This document shows positions 32,587 to 41,265 of a stretch of 64,000 nt of DNA, one piece after another. The notes under the pieces are model-generated. The model made no database searches. It worked only from the letters and a program-made list of their open reading frames with translations, and was not told where the DNA came from. A program made the position numbers and the translations under genes. Source of the DNA: Planosporangium spinosum (GTDB lineage: Bacteria; Actinomycetota; Actinomycetes; Mycobacteriales; Micromonosporaceae); NCBI RefSeq assembly GCF_049999945.1, contig NZ_JBLYUB010000032.1:1-64000 (forward strand), given 5' to 3'. Numbering within the stretch: position 1 is the stretch's first letter; every line of letters starts with the position of its first letter.

Positions 32587-33618
32587 TCAGGCCGGCGCGT
32601 AGGCGCGCACGCCGCCGTCCAGGTCGGCCGCGACGAGCACGCCCTGGTCGGCCAGTACGTCCAGGTGGGCGTCGGTCTCCAGGACGGCAAGCATCTGGCT
32701 GACCAGGTCGAGGTCGGCCAGCCGGCGCTCGCGGCGGGTCCACGGCAGCGCCAGGGCCGCCTCGTACGCGGTCCGCGCCCCGGCCCGGACGGCCCGCGCG
32801 GTGGCGTCCAGCCGCTGCTCGTGATGGGCGATCAGCTCCTCGACGCGGGTGTGGACGCTCGCGGTGACCGGTCCGTGGGCGGGCAGCAGCAGGGTGTCGG
32901 GGATCCCCTGCATCAGTCGCAGCGAGTCGAGGTAGCTGCGCAGCGGCTTCGGCTCGGGGACGACCTCCAGCCCGATGGAGGGGGTGATGTGCGGGAGTAC
33001 GTGGTCACCGGCGAACAGCAGGCCGGCGGCGGCGTCGCGCAGCACCACGTGCCCCCGGGTGTGTCCCGGCGTGGCGAACACGTCGAGCGCGACCGGCCCG
33101 AGGGACACCCGCTCGCCGTCGTCCAGCCAGCCGTCGGGCAGGCTCCACGGTACGGGGATCTCCTCCTCGGTTGGCTCCAGGGCGGCGACCCGGTCGGCGA
33201 TCTCGGCCGCCCCGCAGCGGCGCAGCAGGCCGACCTGGCGGGGGTAGATGCCCTGGGCGTAGTCGAACGCCTCGATCGAGGTTCGTTCCCCGCGGCCGAC
33301 CAGCACCCGCGAGCCCAACGTCCCCTGCAGCGCCAGGGCCTGGGAGTAGTGGTCCACGTGGGCGTGGGTCACCAGGACGCAGGCGAGGTCCGCGAGCTGA
33401 TGCCCGAGCGTTCCCAACGCCTCGGCCAGTGCCTTCTCGGTGTCCGGCATGGCCCAGCCCGGATCGACGACCACCGGCCCCTCCGGAGTCTCGATCACGT
33501 ACGCGTTCACCGCCCGCAGGCCGGTGGAGGGCAGCGGCAGCGGTACCCGGTAGACCCCCGGCCGCACCGGATGGGCGCCCGGCTCGGTCCAGTCCTCGGG
33601 TTGCTCTCCGATCGTCAT
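32587..33618 (-). CDS. Metallo-beta-lactamase-fold hydrolase
   Basis: A 343-residue MBL-fold hydrolase. VLVTHAHVDHYSQALAL contains the H-x-H-x-D-H motif (H85, H87, D89, H90). FATPGHTRGHVVL, LLFAGDHVLPHITPSIG and LLLPAHGPVTASV supply the remaining metal ligands. The last 100 residues form the helical C-terminal extension common in actinobacterial members of this group. It probably hydrolyses a thioester or ester formed in the pathway. ATG 33618 lies behind AGGAGACG. It is divergent from crotonase C with an operator-like site between them. Confidence 0.88.
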   Translation of the reverse strand: MTIGEQPEDWTEPGAHPVRPGVYRVPLPLPSTGLRAVNAYVIETPEGPVVVDPGWAMPDTEKALAEALGTLGHQLADLACVLVTHAHVDHYSQALALQGTLGSRVLVGRGERTSIEAFDYAQGIYPRQVGLLRRCGAAEIADRVAALEPTEEEIPVPWSLPDGWLDDGERVSLGPVALDVFATPGHTRGHVVLRDAAAGLLFAGDHVLPHITPSIGLEVVPEPKPLRSYLDSLRLMQGIPDTLLLPAHGPVTASVHTRVEELIAHHEQRLDATARAVRAGARTAYEAALALPWTRRERRLADLDLVSQMLAVLETDAHLDVLADQGVLVAADLDGGVRAYAPA

Positions 33619-33679
33619 GCGTCGTCTCCTCGCCGGTAGGGGCTTGTATCGCCGTGCTGGCGCCACCTACTCTATGTAT

Positions 33680-33695
33680 TCGAAAATAGATTCAA
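33680..33695. promoter_or_regulatory. TetR-type operator copy 5 (between MBL hydrolase and crotonase C)
   Basis: TCGAAAATAGATTCAA matches 11 of 16 positions of the consensus. It lies 62 bases from ATG 33618 (minus) and 15 bases from GTG 33711 (plus), in an isolated AT-rich patch. Confidence 0.55.
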
Positions 33696-33710
33696 AATGA
33701 GGTGGGTAAC

Positions 33711-34511
33711 GTGTCACAGCACGCCGACGGAACCGCCGAGGGTGACTGCGTCCAGGTAGCCGACCGCGGAGCCGTACGGGTGCTGACCCTGAACCGGCCG
33801 CACCGGCGCAACGCCATCGACCTCGAACTTCGGGTCGTGCTCGCCGAGCGGATCGAGGAGGCGATGGCCGACGACGCGGTGCGGGCGATAGTACTGACCG
33901 GGGCGGGCGGCACGTTCTGCTCGGGCGGTGACATCTCGACGATGCGCCGGCAGTCCCCGGAGCAGACCCGGCCCCGGGCCGAGGCGGCACAGCGCATCGT
34001 GCGCGCGATCTGGACCGGCCCCAAGCCCGTGCTCGCGGCGGTCGAGGGGTTCGCCTTCGGGGCGGGGGCGGCGCTGGCGCTGGCCTGCGACCAGGTGATC
34101 GCGGCTTCCGACGCCACCTTCAACCCGACGTTCAACCGCGTCGGTCTCGCCGGTGACCTCGGCATCTTCTGGTCGCTCCGGCAGCGCGCCGGGCTCGCCG
34201 CGGCCCGCCGCCTGCTCCTGCTGCCCCGGGCGGTCCGCGGCGCCGAGGCGCTGGACCTGGGGCTGGCCGACGCCCTGGTCGAGCCCGGTACCGCGCTCGA
34301 GGCCGCCCTCGCCGACGCCGAGAAGCTCGCCGCAGGCCCGCCGCTGGCGCTCGCCGCCATCAAGGCGATGCTCGTCGAGGGGCCGTCCGACCCCTACGAG
34401 GTACTGGCCCGCGAGGTCGACAACCAGGTCCGCCTGTTCGACACCGACGATTTCGCCGAGGGCGTGGCGGCATTCCACGAGCGCCGCGCCCCGGTCTTCC
34501 GCGGCCGGTAG
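33711..34511 (+). CDS. Crotonase-superfamily protein C
   Basis: A 266-residue crotonase. VRVLTLNRPHRRNAIDLELRVVL, then VLTGAGGTFCSGGDISTMRR and VLAAVEGFAFGAGAALALACDQVIAA are typical. NRVGLAGDLGIFWSLRQRAGLAAARRLLLLPRAV has an Asp in the G-D-L-G loop, but both hydratase glutamates are absent, again suggesting isomerase-like chemistry. The GTG at 33711 is preferred (GAGGTGGG ahead); an in-frame GTG at 33702 is possible. It is a single-gene unit followed by the repeat-rich spacer. Confidence 0.86.
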   Translation: MSQHADGTAEGDCVQVADRGAVRVLTLNRPHRRNAIDLELRVVLAERIEEAMADDAVRAIVLTGAGGTFCSGGDISTMRRQSPEQTRPRAEAAQRIVRAIWTGPKPVLAAVEGFAFGAGAALALACDQVIAASDATFNPTFNRVGLAGDLGIFWSLRQRAGLAAARRLLLLPRAVRGAEALDLGLADALVEPGTALEAALADAEKLAAGPPLALAAIKAMLVEGPSDPYEVLAREVDNQVRLFDTDDFAEGVAAFHERRAPVFRGR

Positions 34512-34568
34512 CTGATTTCTCCACGACGGTCCGGCGGTCCCCGCGTACCGGCCGGGCGATTGCTTCGC

Positions 34569-34653
34569 GGCCGGTTGCGGGTTTCTGCGCGGTCGGCCCC
34601 GGTTCTTCCGCGGTCGGCCCCGGTTCTTCCGCGGTCGGCTGCCGTTCTCGCGC
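34569..34653. repeat. About four imperfect copies of a 21-base tandem repeat
   Basis: The unit is GGTCGGCCCCGGTTCTTCCGC. Copies at 34591-34611 and 34612-34632 are identical, with degenerate copies on each side. Being 21 bases long, it encodes a seven-residue repeat (AEEPGPT) on the minus strand, but no start or domain is attached. Confidence 0.6.
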
Positions 34654-34787
34654 GCCAGGCGGCCGGCCTCTCGCCGCCGGTGCCGGTTCTGCCGCGCTGT
34701 TCTCCCGCACCGGACAGCTGATTCCGCAGTGTCGGGTCGGCGGCTCTCGCGCGCCGTTCCGTGGATCTTCCGGAAGGTTCTTACTTT

Positions 34788-34803
34788 TCTAATTTAGATT
34801 ACG
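34788..34803. promoter_or_regulatory. TetR-type operator copy 6 (orphan, in spacer)
   Basis: TCTAATTTAGATTACG matches 13 of 16 positions of the consensus. There is no gene directly downstream. It may be an upstream second site for the ligase/Rieske operon or the relic of a lost promoter. Confidence 0.65.
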
Positions 34804-34976
34804 TAGGCTGTCGCGATGTCGCCGCCCGTCGGCGACCGCCCTGTTTCCGCGAGCGTGGCTCGCGCAAGGAGGTTGTGCCCGTGGCGCTGGCGGTACGTGC
34901 CAACCTCGCAGCGTGCCGCCGGTACGGCCGAGCCCGGCGGGGCCAGAACCCATGGTGCCGGAACCCGCTACCCCCG

Positions 34977-35028
34977 GAACCCGCAAGCACCCGAACGTGC
35001 AACCGCCCGAACCCGCAAGCACCCGAAC
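34977..35028. repeat. 20-base exact direct repeat, 32-base spacing
   Basis: GAACCCGCAAGCACCCGAAC occurs at 34977-34996 and again at 35009-35028, in the untranslated spacer ahead of the Rieske operon. Confidence 0.65.
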
Positions 35029-35111
35029 CGCAACCGAGTTGCCCGTCGCCGACGGCGAGCTGAGCCGCTGGTCCGGCGGCCGCAATGGGTTGCACGCGTT
35101 TGACAACTTAA

Positions 35112-35127
35112 TCTAATCCAGATTAAA
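35112..35127. promoter_or_regulatory. TetR-type operator copy 7 (ligase/Rieske operon)
   Basis: TCTAATCCAGATTAAA matches 14 of 16 positions of the consensus. It ends 20 bases before ATG 35148, close enough to overlap the promoter of the ligase-Rieske-thiolase operon. Confidence 0.75.
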
Positions 35128-35147
35128 TAAGTGCCAGGAGGTTCCGC

Positions 35148-36842
35148 ATGATCCCGAGTGTCGACGAGCGCCGAGCGCGCCTCATCGAGCGCTTCCGCGA
35201 GTGGACGCCGCTTACCCTCGATGCCCGGCTCGACCAGTGCGCGGCGGAGTTCGGCGAGCGCCCGTTCGTCCTCACCGACGAGCGGACCCTGACGTATGCC
35301 GAAGCCGCCGCCTGGTCCGCCCGGCTGGGTGACGGGCTGGCGGCGCTCGGGGTCCGGCCGGGCGACCGGGTCGGCCTGCTGATGGCCAACTACCTGGAGT
35401 TCGTCCCGCTGAAGTTCGCGATCGCGCGGGCCGGCGCCGTGGCGATCCCGTTCAACTACCTGTACCGGCAGGAGGAGCTGGCCTACGTCCTGGCCCAGTC
35501 CGGGTGCAACGTGCTGATCACCATGACCGGCTTCGCCGGCCTGGACTACCTGGGCATGCTCGACGCCATCACCCCCGGCTGGGAGAGCGGCGGCGGCGAG
35601 GCGCTGCCGGACCTGCGGCACGTGGTGCTGCTGTCCACGGACGGGCGCAGCCGCGACGGGGCCCTCACCGTCGACGGCCTCGACGACCTTGGCACGCGCA
35701 ATCCCGGCGCCACGGCGGGCACGCACAAGCCCGACGACCTCGGCGACATCCTCTACACGTCGGGCACCACCGGTTCCCCCAAGGGCGTGATGGTCACCCA
35801 CGACGCGGTGCAGCGTACGGGTTACGCGTCCGCGTTGACGCGGGCGTTCGAGGACGGCCGTCGCATCCTGTTCTCGCTGCCCTGTTACCACATGTTCGGC
35901 TACGTGGAGGGCCTGCTCGCGGCCATGATGGTGGGCGGGGCGATCATCCCGCAGACCTCGTTCAGCCCGGCCAGCTACTTCGAGGGCATCGAGCGCCACC
36001 GGGCCACCGAGATCCTGTGCGTGCCGACCATGACGGTCGCGCTGCTGGAGCACCCGGACCGGACCAAGCGGGACCTGTCCTCGCTGTTCGCCATGCTGTC
36101 CGGCGCCGCGCCCTCCCCGGTGTGGCTGTGGGAGCAGGTCCGTGCCGAGCTCGGGGTGACCGAGCTGGTCACCGGGTACGGCATGACCGAGTGCGGCGGG
36201 GCGATGACGATGTCGTTGCCCGAGGACCCGCTGGAGCGGCACTCCGCCACCGTCGGGCGGCCCAAGCTCGCCGGCGCTGCCGGCGTGCCGGGCGACATCT
36301 GCGTCTACAAGACCGTCGACCCGCTGACCGGGGAGGACCTGCCGCCGGGCACCGAGGGCGAGCTGGTCTCCAGCGGACCGACGCACATGTTGGGCTTCTG
36401 GAACAAGCCGGCGGAGACCGCCCTCGCCCTGCGCGACGGCTGGGTGTTCTCCGGCGACCTCGGCCGCATCCGCGAGGACGGCTACATCCAGGTCACCGGC
36501 CGCAGCAAGGAGCTGTACAAGAGCGGCGGCGAGCTGGTCATGCCCAAGGAGGTCGAGGACCTGCTCACCGCGCTCCCGGGCGTCAGCCAGGCCTTCGCGA
36601 TCGGGGTGCCCGACGACCGGTGGGGCGAGGCGGGCTGCGTCTGGATCGTTCCCGAACCCGACGCGAAGCTCACCGCCGACGACATCATCGCGGTCTGCAA
36701 GGAGAATCTGGCCCGGTTCAAGGTGCCCAAGCACGTGCTGTTCGCCGAGCCGTCGGAGCTGCCGACGACGCCGACCGGAAAGATCCAGAAGTTCAAGCTG
36801 GTCCAGCAGGCCAGGGCACGAATTGAAGGAGAGAAGTCGTGA
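35148..36842 (+). CDS. AMP-forming acyl-CoA ligase (second), first gene of the Rieske operon
   Basis: A 564-residue ANL enzyme. DILYTSGTTGSPKGVMVTHDAV is A3, TGYGMTECGGAMTMS is A5, FSGDLGRIREDGYIQVTGRSKELYKSGGELVMPKEVE covers A7-A8 and LPTTPTGKIQKFKL carries the A10 lysine. It activates the carboxylic acid ahead of, or after, ring hydroxylation. Its stop overlaps the Rieske alpha start by GTGA, so the ligase and oxygenase are tightly coupled. This is the same arrangement of functions as IpfF with IpfAB in ibuprofen catabolism. AGGAGG precedes the ATG, and operator copy 7 lies 20 bases upstream. Confidence 0.92.
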   Translation: MIPSVDERRARLIERFREWTPLTLDARLDQCAAEFGERPFVLTDERTLTYAEAAAWSARLGDGLAALGVRPGDRVGLLMANYLEFVPLKFAIARAGAVAIPFNYLYRQEELAYVLAQSGCNVLITMTGFAGLDYLGMLDAITPGWESGGGEALPDLRHVVLLSTDGRSRDGALTVDGLDDLGTRNPGATAGTHKPDDLGDILYTSGTTGSPKGVMVTHDAVQRTGYASALTRAFEDGRRILFSLPCYHMFGYVEGLLAAMMVGGAIIPQTSFSPASYFEGIERHRATEILCVPTMTVALLEHPDRTKRDLSSLFAMLSGAAPSPVWLWEQVRAELGVTELVTGYGMTECGGAMTMSLPEDPLERHSATVGRPKLAGAAGVPGDICVYKTVDPLTGEDLPPGTEGELVSSGPTHMLGFWNKPAETALALRDGWVFSGDLGRIREDGYIQVTGRSKELYKSGGELVMPKEVEDLLTALPGVSQAFAIGVPDDRWGEAGCVWIVPEPDAKLTADDIIAVCKENLARFKVPKHVLFAEPSELPTTPTGKIQKFKLVQQARARIEGEKS

Positions 36843-38086
36843 GCACCCGCTACGCGGAGCTGATCCAGCCCGAAAGAGTGCACGGCTCGCTGTACACCGA
36901 TCCGGCCATCTTCGCCGAGGAGCTTCAGCGGATCTGGTACCGGACCTGGGTGTGTGTCGGGCACGTGAGCGAGGTGGCCCAGCCCGGCGACTACGTCCGC
37001 AAGCGGATCGCCGCCCAGGACGTCATCATGACCCGGAGCGCGGACGGCGAGGTCAACCTGCTGCTCAACCGGTGCGCGCACCGCGGCAACCTGGTCTGCG
37101 AGGACCAGCAGGGCAACTCCAGCTCCTTCCGCTGCCCCTACCACGGCTGGACGTACCGCAACACCGGGGAGATGCTCGGGTACCCGTACAACCAGGGGTA
37201 CGGCGGCAAGGGCAAGCTGTCGCTGGGTCTCGGCCGGGTGCCGCGGGTCGACACCTACCAGGGCTTCGTGTTCGGCAGCTTCGCCGCCGACGGCCCGAGC
37301 CTGAAGGAGCACCTCGGCGCGGCGGCGGGCGAGCTGGACCGGCTGGCCCGGCTCTCCCCGGAGGGCGAGATCGAGCTGACCGCCGGCTGGCTCAAGCACC
37401 GCGCCAAGGCGAACTGGAAGCTGCTGGTCGAGAACGAGACCGACGGCTACCATCCGCAGTTCGTGCACGGCTCCGTCTTCAGCGTCACCGGCAGCCACAT
37501 CGGCTCCCTGTACAGCGACAAGTCGGATGCCGTCACCCGCGACCTCGGCGGTGGCCACAGCGAAAACGACCTGCGCCCGGAGTTCCGCAAGATGGCGCCG
37601 ATGAACTGGTTCGGCACCACCGAGGCCAAGGTGCCCGACTACGTGGCGAAGATGCGCGCGCTCCACGGCGAGCAGGCCGAGGAGATCCTCATCGAGGGCG
37701 CGCCGCACGTCATGGTCTTCCCCAACCTGTTCGTCGCCGAGATCAGCGTCTTCATGATCAATCCGGTGGCGGTCGACGAGACGGTGCAGAACGTCACCGC
37801 GGTGCAGCTCAAGGGCGCGCCGGAGATGAACCGCCGCCTGCTGTCGCAGTGCATCGGCTCGGTCGGACCGGCGGGCATGCTGCTCGCCGACGACTCGGAG
37901 ATGTACGAGCGCAACCAGCGTGGGCTCACCGCCCGGGTGCCGGAGTGGCTCGACATCCGGCGGGGCGTGCAGCGGGAGCGGGTCGACGAGAACGGCTTCC
38001 GGGTCGGTGCGGCCAACGACGAGACCGGCATGCGTGGCTTCTGGTCCCACTACCGCGGCCTGATGGAAGAGGAGAACGCACAGTGA
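36839..38086 (+). CDS. Rieske non-heme iron oxygenase, alpha subunit
   Basis: A 415-residue large subunit. The Rieske centre is NRCAHRGNLVC...FRCPYHGWTY with C79, H81, C99 and H102. The mononuclear iron site follows in LLVENETDGYHPQFVH (two histidines near residues 208 and 213, with Glu/Asp bridging NETD), and the third carboxylate lies later in the SRPBCC domain. It is similar to benzoate/anthranilate/salicylate-type alpha subunits. It would dihydroxylate or monohydroxylate an aromatic (or alicyclic) ring, possibly of a CoA ester since a CoA ligase precedes it. It starts at GTG 36839 in overlap with the ligase. Electrons probably come from the ferredoxin and reductase encoded at 47.4-48.8 kb. 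Confidence 0.93.
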   Translation: MSTRYAELIQPERVHGSLYTDPAIFAEELQRIWYRTWVCVGHVSEVAQPGDYVRKRIAAQDVIMTRSADGEVNLLLNRCAHRGNLVCEDQQGNSSSFRCPYHGWTYRNTGEMLGYPYNQGYGGKGKLSLGLGRVPRVDTYQGFVFGSFAADGPSLKEHLGAAAGELDRLARLSPEGEIELTAGWLKHRAKANWKLLVENETDGYHPQFVHGSVFSVTGSHIGSLYSDKSDAVTRDLGGGHSENDLRPEFRKMAPMNWFGTTEAKVPDYVAKMRALHGEQAEEILIEGAPHVMVFPNLFVAEISVFMINPVAVDETVQNVTAVQLKGAPEMNRRLLSQCIGSVGPAGMLLADDSEMYERNQRGLTARVPEWLDIRRGVQRERVDENGFRVGAANDETGMRGFWSHYRGLMEEENAQ

Positions 38087-38577
38087 GCAGCCTGGCCGAG
38101 GGCACTGGCCTGGACCTCCGGGAGATCGAGCAGTTCCTCTACCGCGAGGCGCGGCTCGCCGACGAGCACGACTACGACGGCTGGGAAGCACTGTGGACCG
38201 ACGACGCGCTCTACTGGGTGCCCGCCGGAGGTGCCGACATCGACCCGCAGCAGAAGATGTCGGTGATCTACGACAACCGCAGCCGCATCGCCACCCGGCT
38301 CAAGCAGCTGAAGACGGGCAAGCGGTACTCGCAGTCGCCGCCGTCCAACATGCGCCGGATCGTGTCCAACGTCGAGGTACTCGGGGTCGAGGGCACGGAC
38401 ACCGTCGTCGGGGCGAACTTCATCCTGGTCGAGTCCCGGGATCGGGGGACCACCCTGTGGGCCGGCCGTACCACGTACCGGGTGCGTCGTACGGACGACG
38501 GCATCCGGCTGGCCTACAAGAAGGTCGTCCTGATCGACAACGAGCAGGCCCTGTCCACCCTGTCGTTCCTCATCTGA
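38083..38577 (+). CDS. Rieske oxygenase, beta (small) subunit
   Basis: A 164-residue cone-shaped (NTF2-like) small subunit. IEQFLYREARLADEHDYDGWEALWTDDALYWVPAGG is the hallmark N-terminus. NRSRIATRLKQLKTGKRYSQSPPSNMRRIVSNVEV and a C-terminal YKKVVLIDNEQALSTLSFLI strand follow. It has a structural role in the alpha3beta3 hexamer. GTG 38083 overlaps the alpha stop. Confidence 0.93.
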   Translation: MSSLAEGTGLDLREIEQFLYREARLADEHDYDGWEALWTDDALYWVPAGGADIDPQQKMSVIYDNRSRIATRLKQLKTGKRYSQSPPSNMRRIVSNVEVLGVEGTDTVVGANFILVESRDRGTTLWAGRTTYRVRRTDDGIRLAYKKVVLIDNEQALSTLSFLI

Positions 38578-38589
38578 AAGGCGCCCACG

Positions 38590-38811
38590 GTGGATCAGTG
38601 GATCATCACGAGCGAGTTCGCGGAGGTGGCGGTCAGTCTCGACACGACCGCCAACGGGCCGCGCCTGCGGCTGGAGGATCTGCGCGGCGACCGGGTCCGC
38701 TACCTGGACGCGCTGGAACTGGAGACCATCGCCTGGCTGCCCGCGAGCCGGCTGCAGGAGCTGCTGGACCCGTCGGTCGGTCGATGGAGTGACAGAGCCG
38801 GCGATGACTGA
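38590..38811 (+). CDS. Small protein (73 aa) of the Rieske operon
   Basis: The product has the pattern WIITSEFAEVAVSLDTTANG, then RLRLEDLRGDRVRYLDALEL and ETIAWLPASRLQELLD. Small proteins of this style (I-x-x-E-F/Y-A-x-V-x-V, N-G-x-R-L-x-I, LDxLxLExLxW) recur beside actinobacterial ring-hydroxylating oxygenases. As I recall, they are labelled dihydrodiol dehydrogenase, a name their size makes impossible. A chaperone, regulatory or cofactor-transfer role is open. It starts at GTG 38590 behind AAAGG. It lies between the beta subunit (12-base gap) and the CoA-transferase (overlap). Confidence 0.65.
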   Translation: MDQWIITSEFAEVAVSLDTTANGPRLRLEDLRGDRVRYLDALELETIAWLPASRLQELLDPSVGRWSDRAGDD

Positions 38812-40057
38812 GGTCCTGGACGGGATCGGGCGGCTGGACCTCACGTCCTATGTACGGCCGGGTGACGCGGTCATGTGGGGGCAGGCCTGTGCCGAGCCGC
38901 TCACCCTCACCGAACGGCTCATCGCGCAGCGCGCCGCGATCGGCGGGTTCCGGTGCTTCCTCGGCGTGCCCGCGTCGGACACGATCCGGCCGGAGCACGC
39001 CGACCACGCGTCGTTCCTGTCCTACTGTGGCAGCGGCGGCAACCGGGCGCTGTACCGGGCCGGTCTCCTGGACATCCTGCCGTGCCACTACTCGGTGCTG
39101 CCGGACCTCATCGCCAGCGGGGCGCTCCGCGTCGACGTCGCCCTGGTCCAGTTGCCGCCCGCGGACGCGGCCGGCCGCTACAGCCTCGGCCTGGCCGACG
39201 AGTACCTGTCGGCGGCGATCGACGCCGCGCGCGTCGTCATCGCCGAGGTGAACGACCAGGTGCCCGCCACGCACGGCACCCGGACGCTCACCGACGCCGA
39301 CCTGGACGTGGTCGTGCACACCTCCCGGCCGCCGGCGGCGCTCACCCACAAGGAGCCGGGCGCCGCCGAGCAGCGGGTGGCCGACCACGTCGCGGCGCTG
39401 ATCGAGGACGGGTCGACCCTGCAGTTCGGGCTCGGCGCGCTGCCCGAGGCGATCGTCGCCCGGCTCGCCGACCGCCGTGACCTCGGCATCCACTCAGGAC
39501 AGATCGGTGACGGCGTCGCCGACCTGATGGAGGCCGGGGTGATCACCAACGCCCGCAAGACGGTCGACCGGGGCCGTACCGTCACCGGCGCGCTCATGGG
39601 CACCGCTCGGCTGTTCCGGTACGCCGACCGCAACCCGGCGATCGAGCTACGCGACACCCGCTACACCCACGACCCCGCGGTGCTGGCGGCACAGGAACGC
39701 TTCGTCGCGATCAACTCGGCGATCGAGGTCGACCTCACCGGACAGGTCAACGCCGAACTGGCGCGCGGCACGTACGTCGGCGCCGTCGGCGGCGCGATCG
39801 ATTTCCTGCGCGGGGCCGCCCGCTCCCGCGGCGGCCTGCCCATCGTGGCGCTGCCCGCCACCGCGGGGCCGGCGAGCCGGATCGTGGCGACGCTGAGCGG
39901 GCCGGTCAGCACGCCCCGCGCCGACGCCGGGATCATCGTCACCGAGTACGGCGTCGCGGATCTGCGTGGGCTGTCCCTCGACGAACGCCGGGCCCGGATG
40001 CTCGCCATCGCCCACCCCGACCATCGTCCCGCGCTCGAGAAGGAGTGTTCCCCATGA
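38804..40057 (+). CDS. Acetyl-CoA hydrolase / CoA-transferase family I (Cat1/4-hydroxybutyrate type)
   Basis: A protein of about 417 residues with the two-domain AcH fold. FLGVPASDTI and FLSYCGSGGNRALYRAG begin the first domain. VDVALVQLPPADAAGRYSLGLADEYLSAAIDAARVVIAEVNDQVP is a strongly conserved block. Domain two has IEDGSTLQFGLGALPEAIVARLADRRDLGIHSGQIGDG, with the catalytic Glu expected near FVAINSAIEVDLTGQVNAE, and GIIVTEYGVADLRGLSLDERRARMLAIAHPDHR. It moves CoA between short acids or hydrolyses an acyl-CoA. The start is ATG 38804 (or GTG 38789), overlapping the small gene, and it is coupled to the thiolase by ATGA. Confidence 0.88.
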   Translation: MTEVLDGIGRLDLTSYVRPGDAVMWGQACAEPLTLTERLIAQRAAIGGFRCFLGVPASDTIRPEHADHASFLSYCGSGGNRALYRAGLLDILPCHYSVLPDLIASGALRVDVALVQLPPADAAGRYSLGLADEYLSAAIDAARVVIAEVNDQVPATHGTRTLTDADLDVVVHTSRPPAALTHKEPGAAEQRVADHVAALIEDGSTLQFGLGALPEAIVARLADRRDLGIHSGQIGDGVADLMEAGVITNARKTVDRGRTVTGALMGTARLFRYADRNPAIELRDTRYTHDPAVLAAQERFVAINSAIEVDLTGQVNAELARGTYVGAVGGAIDFLRGAARSRGGLPIVALPATAGPASRIVATLSGPVSTPRADAGIIVTEYGVADLRGLSLDERRARMLAIAHPDHRPALEKECSP

Positions 40058-41265
40058 GAAGAGCCGCGATCGTCGCCCCGGCCCGTACCCCGGTCGGGAC
40101 ATTCGGTGGCACCCTGCGCCCGGTGCCGGTGGAGGACCTTGCGGCCACCGTCATCAAGGCGGTGGTCGAGCGGTCGGGCATCGATCCCGCGCGGATCGAG
40201 GACGTCGTGCTGGCTCAGTCGTACGCCAACTCCGAGACGCCCGCCGTGGGTCGATGGGCCGCCCTGCACGCCGGCCTGCCGGTCGCCGTCCCCGGCTTCC
40301 AGCTCGACCGGCGCTGCGGCGGCGGCCTGCAGGCCGTGGTGACCGCCGCGATGATGGTGCAGACCGGCGCCGCCGACGCCGTGCTGGCCGGTGGCGTGGA
40401 GAGCATGAGCAACGTCGAGCACTATTCCACGCAGGTCCGCTGGGGTAGCCGGTCCGGTGGCGCGCAGCTGTACGACCGGCTGGACCGGGGCCGCGAGCGC
40501 TCCCAGCCGGAGTGGCGGTTCGGCCACATCTCCGGGATGATCGAGACGGCCGAGAACCTGGCCCGCGAGTACGGGATCAGCCGCGAGCAGGCCGACGAGT
40601 ACGCCGCCGGCAGCCACCGCCGGGCCGCCGCCGCGTGGGAGTCGGGCGCCTTCGACGACGAGGTCGTCCCGGTGACCGTGCCGGTACGGCGCGGCGACCC
40701 GCTGACGTTCTCCCGGGACGAGGGCATCCGGCCGGACAGTACGGTCGAGACGCTGGCGAAGCTGCGCACGATCATGCCGGGCGGCATCGTGACCGCCGGG
40801 AACTCCAGCCAGCAGAACGACGCCGCCGCGGCCTGCCTGGTGGTCGCCGAGGACAAGCTCGACGAGCTGGGCCTCACCCCGATGGGGTTCCTGGTCGGCT
40901 GGGCGGCCGCCGGCTGCGAGCCCGCCACCATGGGCATCGGGCCGGTGCCCGCGGTGGCCAGACTGTTCGCGAAGACCGGCGTCACCTTCGACGACATCGA
41001 CCTGATCGAGCTGAACGAGGCGTTCGCCTGCCAGGTGCTCGCTGTGCTCAAGGGCTGGGGCTTCGACGGCCCGGCCGACGTGAGCGACCGGCTCAACGTC
41101 AACGGGTCGGCCATCTCGCTCGGGCACCCGATCGGCGCGACCGGGGCGCGCATGCTCACCACGATGCTGCACGAGCTGCGCCGCAGTGGCGGCCGGTACG
41201 GGCTGGAGACCATGTGCGTCGGCGGCGGCCAGGGGATGGCGGCGCTGTTCGAGGCGGCGTCATGA
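40054..41265 (+). CDS. Acetyl-CoA acetyltransferase (thiolase)
   Basis: A 403-residue degradative-type thiolase. AAIVAPARTPVGTFGGTLRPVPVEDLAATVIKAVVER is the N-terminal block. VPGFQLDRRCGGGLQAVVTAA has the nucleophile Cys88. ELNEAFACQVLAVL and NVNGSAISLGHPIGATGARML hold the conserved Asn and catalytic His, and METMCVGGGQGMAALFE the C-terminal Cys. It removes acetyl-CoA from a 3-oxoacyl-CoA. GAAGGAG precedes ATG 40054. It is part of one long operon from 35148 to 43837. Confidence 0.93.
   Translation: MRRAAIVAPARTPVGTFGGTLRPVPVEDLAATVIKAVVERSGIDPARIEDVVLAQSYANSETPAVGRWAALHAGLPVAVPGFQLDRRCGGGLQAVVTAAMMVQTGAADAVLAGGVESMSNVEHYSTQVRWGSRSGGAQLYDRLDRGRERSQPEWRFGHISGMIETAENLAREYGISREQADEYAAGSHRRAAAAWESGAFDDEVVPVTVPVRRGDPLTFSRDEGIRPDSTVETLAKLRTIMPGGIVTAGNSSQQNDAAAACLVVAEDKLDELGLTPMGFLVGWAAAGCEPATMGIGPVPAVARLFAKTGVTFDDIDLIELNEAFACQVLAVLKGWGFDGPADVSDRLNVNGSAISLGHPIGATGARMLTTMLHELRRSGGRYGLETMCVGGGQGMAALFEAAS

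Larger units (their letters stand above)
34512..35147. other. 636-base spacer with short tandem repeats and two operator copies
   Basis: I see no convincing gene. It holds 21-base imperfect tandem repeats at 34569-34653, a 20-base direct repeat at 34977-34996 and 35009-35028, and two operator-like palindromes (34788-34803 and 35112-35127). The short frame after the first operator gives only Arg/Pro-rich residues. A gene may have been lost between the two operators. Confidence 0.5.

Noticed and set aside
34569..35028. Short repeats considered as a CRISPR array
   Set aside because: The 21-base copies are directly adjacent without spacers, and the 20-base direct repeat occurs only twice. No cas genes are present.
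35504..36826. 440-residue frame inside the second CoA ligase gene
   Set aside because: It is in another phase of the ligase gene, which has all ANL motifs. The composition is Arg/Gly/His-rich.
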